DNA of 64,000 nucleotides, taken from the NCBI GenBank assembly GCA_003024785.1, contig PUQB01000002.1:226001-290000 (forward strand), in the 5' to 3' direction. This document shows, piece after piece, positions 56,662-64,000 of this stretch. A model generated the notes under the pieces. It had not been told where the DNA came from and did not search any database. It saw nothing but the letters and a program-made list of their open reading frames with translations. Position numbers and translations under genes: made by a program. Positions within the stretch are counted from its first letter, which is position 1. Each line of letters begins with the position of its first letter. This DNA comes from Selaginella tamariscina. Its lineage: Eukaryota > Streptophyta > Lycopodiopsida > Selaginellales > Selaginellaceae.

Positions 56662-58713
56662 ATGGGGAAAAGGGCCGAGATGATAGTGGACCACACCGAG
56701 AGGATAGACAAGGGTCTCAGGCGCCTGCGCAAGGCGATGAAGGACAAGAAGAAGAAGAAGATCGATATCCCTGAATTGGTTGAAAGTAAGTATGCAATCC
56801 TGTCGAGGACGAACGGGAGACTGCACTTGAAAGCCGCCTACAGCAGGCAGGAATACGATGCCATCGTACGGGATCCCGACTTGGCCAATCTCATTGGCAT
56901 TCTATACATTCATCATCTTATTCGACGTGGCTACACCTCCTACAAGGAAACCGACGGTTCCCTCATCAATACCTCTCTTGACATTTTTGGTGCCAGCGAT
57001 CTCACAGAAGCGCAGAATACGGCTCGCAATTTCCTGCATTCTGAATCCTGTAAGTATGATCTAGAGCAACAACCAGAACAATGTATCTAATAATTGGTTC
57101 TGTTTTGCGTAGTTGCATCCCAGAGAGATGCTGTCAAGGAATACATGTCGCTGCCCTTTTTAGCGAGACCCAAATGGTATGTATTGTTATTTTATACATT
57201 TACATGTGTGAGAAAATGAAGTCTTTGTATAAGTTTGAAATGAAACTTACGAAACTCACACAAAGTTGACAGTAATGACTCTTTTTATTACATTGTTTTT
57301 GCAGTGCGAGTCCAAGGAGGAGGAAGATGTTGTAAATAAACCTTGCGTGCAAGAAAGGGAGGATGTGCAGAAGTTGGACAGGATTGCAAGTGTTGTTCAC
57401 AGATCTATGAAAGCCACCTATTCCTACTTTCATAAACCGGCTCAGAAATGCAAAAAACAAGAGACGGAGCCGACGAAGTGTTTTCCTGAATTGAGTGACC
57501 AGGAAATTGAGTTCCTTGTCTATGGACTCCTCCAGGATCCCACTTTTAGGGAGCTTGTGCTACCATGTAAGCTCCCGAGCAGTGTGTCCCATCGGCAGAA
57601 GGTACTTCGTGTGGAGAGAGAGAGAGAGAGAGAGACACACACACACACACACATAGAGAGAGAGAGAATAAACTTCATGGCATAGATAATTCACGCACGC
57701 ATGCACACACTGATGACCTCAGGTTCGTGATGGGATTGAGATTGCACGGATGGTACTAACGGACGTAAAGGTGAACATTTTCTGGGGCTGCACGTTTACA
57801 TGTAAGATTTCCAGAAAGTTTTACTTAGTTTTGATGGCATACATATATACACATGCGTATATATATTGCATAATTGTATTTATATTTCAGATTCTGACAT
57901 GAAAGCCGCTATTTCAAAGGATGCAAGTGAAGCAGCAGTGCAGAAGCTAAATAATGCATCTCCTCTCCTTCTGTAAGTGCATTTCATATTTAGCTATATA
58001 ACATCGAATGTAGTTTCTACCTGTTATGCTGTTAATGCACTTTTAAGAATAATTCAAGTTTAACAATTACGTAATGCTTGACATTGTATTTTGGTAACAT
58101 TCCTGGGTAACATAGGCAATGCATGTTTCACAGGTATCTGCAAGCTTTTCCGTCCCGGCTTGACAAAGAATTCAGGTGCACGTATCTAAAAGCTCAACTC
58201 TCAGATCAGGAGAGGTATGGGCTATATATGTGCAAGTGTTTATACAGGGAAAGAAATAAACACCATTCACACGCGCACATACACCCACACACCCACAAGC
58301 ATGTATTACTTTGTGCAGGGCAGATCTACGCTACACGACTCCTGAGGATTTTCCGACGTCCGTTCCACCGGAGATCAATGATTATGATACAACTGAGAAA
58401 GACATACGAGTGGTGCGAGCCCTTCCGTTCATCGACACGTATATACCTCCGTGGTACTCCAAGTAAGTAGATATAAGTACTTTTAGTGTGTATGTATGCA
58501 CATGTACTTACAGCCGCATTGTAAATGATTTGCAGTCCTGTTAAGTTTATGACAGAAGTTTACGCTGTTGATGCTCCGAATCTTATTGATTTGCTTAGAA
58601 TGGAAGAGTTTAATGAGAGAGTTAAGCTGATGAGCCTTCTCAGGGCATTGGACGAGGTTTCACCAAATCCGGCCGATGTTTACCATATATTGGTTTCCCG
58701 AGGGGAGGTCTAG
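56662..58713 (+). CDS. Eight-exon gene of unknown function
   Basis: Exons 56662-57049, 57113-57180, 57305-57601, 57723-57801, 57891-57978 (or 57974), 58134-58214, 58319-58462 and 58536-58713 have GT...AG borders and give about 440 residues. The product opens MGKRAEMIVDHTERIDKGLR, has a Lys-rich stretch (KAMKDKKKKKIDI, residues 25-37), then DPDLANLIGILYIHHLIRRG, an exon-3 part with FPELSDQEIEFLVYGLLQDP, and later KVRDGIEIARMVLTDVKVNI and a Pro-rich DFPTSVPPEINDYD. It ends ALDEVSPNPADVYHILVSRG. The stretch from exon 3 to 6 faintly recalls RbfA-type ribosome factors (strand, insert, 'AAVQKLN' helix), but I would not name it. The strong GTAAGT donor at 57975 leaves the wrong phase for exon 6; the weaker GTGCAT at 57979 keeps it. 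No transposon motifs; the regular exon structure argues for a real host gene. Confidence 0.8.
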
Positions 58714-58989
58714 TATATACTTGCAAGTATTACATATATATTTTAGTTTTGTACAGTGTAAAGTGTGTAGTTTACTGCTGTACTTAATTTTTATTAATCG
58801 ATTAAGTTATGTGTTTAAGTAAGTGTGTTTATATATATATATATCGTGGAAAGTCAGGCATATTGTAAATGGTCAGAACTGAAACACACGTGTGCGTGCG
58901 CTATGAGTATACATATACGTACGCCCACACACACACTTGTATGATTATGAATAGATAAGTTTTCGTCACCTGTAAATAAGCATATTCTT
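58714..58989. other. 3' flank
   Basis: No gene; TATA- and ACAC-type microsatellites near 58830-58845 and 58925-58936. Confidence 0.5.
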
Positions 58990-59690
58990 TTAACTCGCGC
59001 GTGTTGCTTTGTAGCTTCATAACCTGTTCCTGTTGAGCACAAACATTGACTAAATGAGCATCTCCCACATTTCCCATACATATCTATGTGCCACAGTTAC
59101 GTGTTCATGTACGTCTCTCCCTTTCTGTAGTCTCTCCCTTTCTGTAGACACACTTTCTTATACGAGTCTCTCTCACAGGCCAAACTTGAACACGCCTTAA
59201 GTGCAGCAAGATATGTAACATGTGTTGCTTCACAATCCATTCTTGTAAACGAATCCATAGCTATCAAGCTCTCACCATTTTCGACATATCCTAGAATGAG
59301 ACACGTCCAAGTAACCGCATCCTTATGAGACATTCTCTCAAAGACTTGTCATGTTCCCACACTTACTATACATTTCCACAAGAGTATCTGCAACAAGCTT
59401 ATTGGAATCGAATCCACACTCCTTAATCTTTTCATGAATAGCAGTTCCTTTGTCAAGACAAAGTTGCTTCTCCGACCGCGCTAAACCAACACACGCCTTG
59501 ACTGCAGTAAGAGAGTCTGGTTTACAGTCCATTCTAGCAAATAACTCCATGGCTTCACCCCGTTTTACGTATCCCAGAATGACACAGGTCCAAGTAACAA
59601 CATTCTTATGTACCATCTTATCGAAGACTTCCTGAGCAAGTTGCATGTTCCCACATTTCCCATACATGTCCACCAGAGTGTTCGCAACAC
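58990..59690 (-). pseudogene. PPR pseudogene fragment
   Basis: Minus strand, two frames. 59338-59673: DMYGKCGNMQLAQEVFDKMV, HKNVVTWTCVILGYVKRGEA, AMELFARMDCKPDS, LCLDKGTAIHEKIKECGFDS and LVEMYSKCGNM. Then a frame change near 59335 and MSHKDAVTWTCLILGYVENG, ESLIAMDSFTRMDC, VTYLAALKACSSLA (59097-59333), with a last VDMYGKCG-like piece near 59050-59085. These are PLS-type PPR repeats (organelle RNA-binding), about three in all, without a start codon or C-terminal domain. The wording is close to the 48-50 kb PPR pseudogene, so both derive from the same expanded family. Confidence 0.85.
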
Positions 59691-60213
59691 TCCTTTACCT
59701 ATACGCATGTATATGTGTATATATATGTAGAGAGAGTTACCTGTCGGTGAATGGCTATTCTACAAGCTTCTCTAGGTAACTCTCTCTCAGCGGCCTGTGT
59801 GTGTGTGTGTGTTTTATATGTAAATGCTCTCTCTCTCTCAAAAGCTCTAACCCACCTCTTCACTGCTTTGTGATAGGCTGACATCCAACACACGCATTCC
59901 TATAATACATGAGTATAGGGTTTTGTTTTAAAATTTTACGTAGCAGCTGTACTCTCTTAAGATACACACATAAAAACACAGACATTGCTAAGGGTAGTTA
60001 CAAATTACAATAAAACACACACACACACACACGGACACGCATTCACATAATGCTAAGTTTGGTAGGTCACTCTCTTTACGCACACACACAGAGTCAACAC
60101 TGATTAGAATACAAAGTGTATATTATCGAATAAGAGTCAGACTGCATGATCATCCCTATTTTCTTTAGACAGTTCTCCAACGAAACTCATGCTCTTGTCA
60201 AGACACATATGTG

Positions 60214-60256
<43 letters not shown>

Positions 60257-60305
60257 GCACGCACACACACAGCCTAGCATTTGAATAGAAAGTATATAAT
60301 TACAG
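59691..60305. other. Microsatellite-rich DNA
   Basis: No gene. (AC)n and (TC)n runs at 59797-59812, 60016-60031 and 60219-60271. A segment at 60132-60195 resembles 60304-60395 (AGTCAGA.T.CATGATCATC), a partial duplicate of the next reading frame's end. Confidence 0.6.
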
Positions 60306-60581
60306 TCAGAATACATGATCATCAAGTTCGCCTTGCGCGATTAAATCCCTGGTTTCTCTCGACAGCTCTTCAATATGAAACACATGCTTGCATTGTCCAG
60401 TCATCTTTTCTTCAACAACATCCTCAATCTCCAAAACACCATTATCCAAATCCCTGACGATCTGCTCCACCCTTTTTAAGGCATGAGTTGCATCTGCACT
60501 TCCCGAAACATGGCAGCACATAATCAGATTCAATGATTCCTTGTCGAATGTGCTTACTTGGTCCCGGTGAGAACTTACCAT
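60306..60581 (-). CDS. Hypothetical reading frame, possibly an exon
   Basis: 91 codons from the ATG at 60581 to 60306. It is rich in acidic and His/Lys residues: ALKRVEQIVRDLDNGVLEIE, then DVVEEKMTGQCKHVFHIEEL and ETRDLIAQGELDDHVF. It would be mostly helical. I do not recognise the family. The start reads ATGGTAAGTTC, a perfect splice-donor word, so the annotated start may lie at an exon end or in an intron, and the real frame may be spliced. A partial, broken copy of its C-terminal DNA is at 60132-60195. Confidence 0.35.
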   Translation of the reverse strand: MVSSHRDQVSTFDKESLNLIMCCHVSGSADATHALKRVEQIVRDLDNGVLEIEDVVEEKMTGQCKHVFHIEELSRETRDLIAQGELDDHVF

Positions 60582-60727
60582 TGCTTACCACAGCATGACG
60601 AACGTCCCAAAACCTCTGTCATCTCACTAAGATGCTATGACTTTGTCCATGCATTCTACTGGCATCAGAGAGAACAACTGGTAACAAGTAACTGAGGTTA
60701 TAAATAATACTTTGTGTCTTACAAGAT

Positions 60728-60747
60728 TGTGTGTGTTGTGTGTGTGA

Positions 60748-60803
<56 letters not shown>

Positions 60804-60805
60804 TG
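60728..60805. repeat. Compound (TG)n(AG)n microsatellite
   Basis: TG-rich run passing into AG repeats with one interruption (AGAGAGGAGAGA). Confidence 0.9.
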
Positions 60806-60944
60806 TTTGACTGATTTGTATATGTATATATACAAATATATATAAAAAATTATTATCTAATTTTACCTAGTTTTATATAATTTCCGATCCGTAGTGTCGA
60901 GTCAAACTTATTAATAATAACATACACACGTGCAACCTTATCCT

Positions 60945-60993
<49 letters not shown>

Positions 60994-61430
60994 ACAAGTA
61001 GGATTGTGCGTTATTAAACTAATTAATGGTAATCTGGATATTGGAAATATGTACATATGTAATCTTCACAAGTCTTTTACTATTTATAATTAACTTATAA
61101 AAAAATTAAATTTAGTTTATTATAATTTATAATTATTGATTATTTGTATGTGTTTATGACACATACAAATGTTATATGTATATTTGCTATTTTCTTCATG
61201 AATTTATTTAAATTAGTAAAAGATTTATTCTTAGTCATTAAATTGAAAAAACACAATGTAAAACAATTAATATTAATAACATTATAACATTCACTGTTCA
61301 CAAATATTTTTTTAAGTATTACTGATAAGCCTGTCGCACAGAAACCTGAAATAATTGAGAATCCTGTTTCAATATATAAATAAAAGCCAATAACTCGCCA
61401 CCACTTCTCATTCTTTTATATATACAATAG

Positions 61431-61511
61431 AACCTGTCTAAATTAATATTATTTTATTAATTAATAAATAAAACCTGTCTAAATTAATACTATTTTATTA
61501 ATTAATAAAAA
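61431..61511. repeat. 41-bp tandem repeat, two copies
   Basis: AACCTGTCTAAATTAATA starts at 61431 and again at 61472; both units end in a TTATTAATTAATAA stretch. Confidence 0.85.
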
Positions 61512-61589
61512 AACTGACGGTTCCAACTGCACATAAAATACACAAAAAACTGAATCCAAAGTAAGTTAAAATTTATAGTTTTCTAACGA

Positions 61590-61690
61590 TAATTTAAACT
61601 CAAAGCATAGTTTTTAACAATAATTTAAACTCAAAGCATAGTTTTTAACAATAATTTAAACTCAAAGCATAGTTTTTAACAATAATTTAA
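61590..61690. repeat. 31-bp tandem repeat, three copies and a partial
   Basis: TAATTTAAACTCAAAGCATA starts at 61590, 61621 and 61652, and TAATTTAAGCCC at 61683. The copies are almost identical, so the array is recent. Confidence 0.9.
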
Positions 61691-61858
61691 GCCCAATAAT
61701 CTTTTGATTACGTAAAGTAAGAGTGTTGCCAATACAACAAGAAACCATCTGTCGATCTACGTATGCATATCCACTAAGTAAAACACATGTTCGCATTACG
61801 TAAAAGTCTCCTCCTTCCTCATAAACTTAACAAGACGTGCACATAATTAAACTCGGAT

Positions 61859-62232
61859 TTATCCCACACGATCTTCTACCGGAGAGAGATTCAAGTCACT
61901 CTTGGATGATTTAGAGAGCTCCCACATGAGGCTCTCAAAATCCTCAACCTCGCAATGTATGGTGAGCCCCCGTTATGTTCATACCCAAACTCTTCCTCCG
62001 ACTTCTCCAGCAGCTCCCTGAACAGCTTATGATTCAGATACTCCGTCTTTACCAAGTACCTGATCCGACCCGACCCGACATAAACCGCCAGGTAGCCCTC
62101 TGGAACATCGCTGCAGTCCTCTGCATCCGAGTCGAAGATCCGACAGCTCGAGAAGCAGCTCCTTGTATACAACAGCTGACACTGGAGCCTGTGGTACTTT
62201 CTAATATTGCCCCACATATTCTGCACCTTCAT
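61859..62232 (-). CDS. SAUR family protein with a single-base frame break
   Basis: The likely start is the ATG at 62232 (MKVQNMWGNIRKYHRLQCQL), close to a typical SAUR N-terminus, though the frame is open to 62361. The core reads CSDVPEGYLAVYVGSGRIR, YLVKTEYLNHKLFRELLEKS, EEEFGYEHNGG. At a run of five G (61967-61971) the frame leaves the family pattern. In the frame one base away the sequence continues as GLTIHCEVEDFESLMWEL, the expected SAUR continuation, and ends at a TAA at 61861-61859. Six G would make the gene whole. It belongs with the 44.6-kb SAUR (VPEG/LNH type). I treat it as a probable gene with a homopolymer miscount; a very recent pseudogene is the alternative. Confidence 0.8.
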
Positions 62233-62390
62233 TCTAATATACAAGCTTCCTGTGAAGCTATACCCCACTAAGCTCTGCAAGAAACAGATTTTCTTTTCAA
62301 AGTAACTGTATGGAATAGTAGAAGATCCTGTATATGAACAGAAAAGAGAAGGAGGCAACAAGTGGCTCTGGGGAAAACTAAGGAACAGGA

Positions 62391-62398
62391 TTATATAG
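62391..62398 (-). promoter_or_regulatory. TATA box of the 61.9-kb SAUR
   Basis: The minus strand reads CTATATAATCC about 160 bp before the ATG at 62232, like the spacing at the 44.6-kb SAUR. Confidence 0.6.
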
Positions 62399-63084
62399 GC
62401 TCAATAAACGAGATGAAGTCAGCGGACGGCGAGATCACATCTCTTGCCTCATCCAGCGGCTTAAGGTCAATTACCTGTCCCGGAATACACCCGGGCTGCG
62501 CCTCCCAAACAAACGTTGGGGGAGGCATTTTGTCTACATTGTCTTATATCCAATCTGGCAGATGCGTATATATACGGTTTAATGACATACACCTAAACTA
62601 TATTGAACTGGTCTATTAATTAAGATTTTCCTTAAGTTGTGGGATATGCGGAGAATCGGGAAAGCTCGTATAAGTCAAATCAAAAGAATATATAATATAT
62701 AAATATAGAAAGTATACAAGGTATGTATGCGTAAGGGCATGGGTAACTCGTTTATGTCAAAAAGCCGCATGGCACTGCAAGAATCAGAACACTAAGTGAT
62801 GTCAAATGAGGACCTTAGTGGTGTCTACGTTGACATTAAACAATTCAGTATGCAAAGTCAGCTGCTATGGGCTGCAAATGGGCCGAATAAAACAATTTCT
62901 CATTGAAAGGGTCATATATATATGTACCATACGTACATACATACATCTATGTGTGTGTGTGTGTAAGTGGAACAGATAAAAAGATATGACAACATTTAGA
63001 AAAGTAAAAGAATACAAAAGTGAAAACATTAAAATTTTAAGAACCTGCTTTAGAAAGACCTTTTAGCAGCTTGGACACTCCTCT
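62399..63084. other. Intergenic DNA
   Basis: No gene found between the SAUR promoter and the end of LSM5. (TG)n at about 62950-62963. Confidence 0.6.
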
Positions 63085-63851
63085 TCATTCAGGTGCTCCA
63101 CCTGGCACTAGCTGCAAACATGGTCATTCCTTAGTTAAACTCTAAAGCCGCAAACATGATCATTTCTTAGTTAAACTCTAAAGCCGCAAACATGATCATT
63201 TCTTAGTTAAACCCTCATAAAAGATAAAGCCGCAAACATGATCATTTCTTAGTTAAACCCTCATAAAAGATAAAGCCGCAAACATGATCATTTCTTAGTT
63301 AAACCCTCATAAAAGAAAGTACCGGTTTACGTGTGCGTGTGTGTGACATGTATATCAAAGTAACGTATAAACGAATTAACTTACAATTGCAATGTTGTTT
63401 CCGTTGAGGAGGATCTGGTCCAGCTTGGTAACCCGCCTGCCCTCGGGTGTGATCTCACTGCAAATCACAATTTCGTATATATTATATATATTCCATTAAA
63501 AGCATTGTTGTATGTCTTATCCACGTATCTAGTTTTGTAAGAAGTTTAAATTATATTAATCAAGAAAGTTCAACCAACTAGACATAGACATACAGGTCTA
63601 AGGAGGTATATATGTGGAAGTTAAAACATACCACCCTATGAGAAACATATATAAGCGTATATATATCTGTGTATGTATAAACAAACATCTTATAGACATA
63701 TACATGTATACACACATAGACACTTACTATTCAGTAACATCTTCAAGGACCATGTTCACGTAGACATCAAATCCCCGGAGAGTGCCCACAAGCTCTTTGT
63801 CGCCTTTCATGATCACCCATATCTTGGATCCAATGCATCTATCAATAAGCT
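63085..63851 (-). CDS. LSM5: LSM5 (U6 snRNA-associated Sm-like protein), 3' three exons
   Basis: Minus strand exons 63728-63851, 63385-63457 and 63085-63111, joined by GTAAGT donors and TGCAG-type acceptors with matching phases. The product reads [74 protein letters not shown] and a stop. This is the whole Sm fold (Sm1: [20 protein letters not shown]; Sm2: [11 protein letters not shown]) of LSM5, a ring subunit of LSM1-7 (cytoplasmic mRNA decay) and LSM2-8 (nuclear, U6 snRNA stability and splicing). The first exon with the start codon lies beyond the right edge. The last intron (63112-63384) contains a tandem array made of its own 3' splice-site region. Confidence 0.95.
63114..63317 (-). repeat. 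Tandem array of the LSM5 intron 3' splice-site region
   Basis: Units begin with GCAAACATG at 63114, 63150, 63186, 63232 and 63278, so two units of 36 bp, two of 46 bp and a last partial one. On the minus strand each holds a branch-site-like TTAACTAAG and TCATGTTTGC. Only the unit touching the exon ends in TTTGCAG; the others end in TTTGCGG. Confidence 0.9.
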
Positions 63852-64000
63852 CTGTCCGAACATATTAATCAAACAATTCATGTATCATGCATATTCTAAG
63901 GTACATGCATTTATATATATTAAATATTATATGTGCTCCTGTAGCTAATACATTGTATAAAATGATGGATCTAATTGTATTTTACTATGTACGAAGGAGA
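63852..64000 (-). other. LSM5 intron, continues outside the window
   Basis: The acceptor GGACAG is at 63852-63857 on the minus strand. No N-terminal LSM5 coding sequence is seen up to the window end. Confidence 0.7.

Larger units (their letters stand above)
60582..61858. other. AT-rich DNA with tandem repeats
   Basis: No gene. Compound (TG)n(GA)n at 60728-60805, (TA)n(TG)n at 60946-60988, a two-copy 41-bp repeat at 61431-61511 and a 31-bp repeat at 61590-61690. Confidence 0.65.

Noticed and set aside
60948-60988. Regulatory or Z-DNA element in the (TA)n(TG)n run
   Set aside because: Such microsatellites are everywhere in this window and nothing ties this one to a gene.
1-64000. CRISPR array, bacterial operon, tRNA or rRNA genes
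   Set aside because: No spaced direct repeats of CRISPR type were seen, no tRNA T-loop/acceptor pairs were recognised, and the gene structure is eukaryotic.

Overview
The window looks like nuclear DNA of a land plant. It is AT-rich and intron-containing, carries many (TG)n, (GA)n and (AT)n microsatellites, and holds Ty1/copia, Ty3/gypsy, PIF/Harbinger and CACTA-like remnants. The host genes are typical plant families: SAUR (small auxin up RNA), pentatricopeptide repeat (PPR), ribosomal protein L7, LSM5, an RPW8-like domain and an FCP1-like phosphatase. The PPR wording (repeated blocks such as VTFVAALRACTSLASLEKG) and the SAUR C-terminal wording (VLFEHFLWLLNNNDP) remind me of seed-free plants such as lycophytes. 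That is an impression, not a demonstration.

The theme of the window is a dispersed SAUR array with ten loci. Four are intact: 33604-33990 (-), 37455-37877 (+), 38984-39397 (+) and 44566-45024 (+). One at 61859-62232 (-) is broken only by a single base in a G run. Five are clear pseudogenes: 2600-3032 (-), 11242-11641, 14895-15331, 18060-18475 and 35545-35914 (all +). Shared upstream blocks and TATA boxes show that flanking DNA was duplicated with the genes. Each dead copy is broken in its own way.

Layout. 1-579: CACTA-type transposase remnant. 2.6-3.0 kb: SAUR pseudogene. 4151-8903: copia element (minus strand) with LTRs, 5-bp target duplication, primer binding site and polypurine tract. 10.2-10.7 kb: RPW8-like reading frame. 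11.2-18.5 kb: three SAUR pseudogenes. 18.5-27.4 kb: AT-rich DNA holding a decayed repeat copy (19.5 kb) and an FCP1-like phosphatase pseudogene (23.5-24.0 kb). 27374-32283: gypsy element (minus strand). 32.9-39.4 kb: a small unknown membrane-type reading frame and four SAUR loci. 40.7-41.9 kb: six-exon L7 gene. 44.6 kb: SAUR. 48.4-53.7 kb: a wrecked PPR gene carrying nested repeats, including an inverted LTR-like pair and a GC-rich element. 54.1-55.9 kb: dead PIF/Harbinger transposase. 56.7-58.7 kb: an eight-exon gene of unknown function. 59.0-59.7 kb: PPR pseudogene. 61.9 kb: SAUR. 63.1-63.9 kb: 3' part of LSM5, whose last intron contains a tandem array built from its own 3' splice-site region.

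The intact genes act in auxin-regulated growth (SAURs), translation (L7) and mRNA decay or splicing (LSM5). I see no operon-like or pathway-like grouping beyond the SAUR family. I found no clear new molecular system. The most unusual observations are the LSM5 intron array, the copia leader that repeats its own gag start codon, and the GC-rich repeat present in one fresh and one decayed copy. Three otherwise sound genes each show a one-base reading-frame conflict, which suggests either assembly errors or very recent loss.
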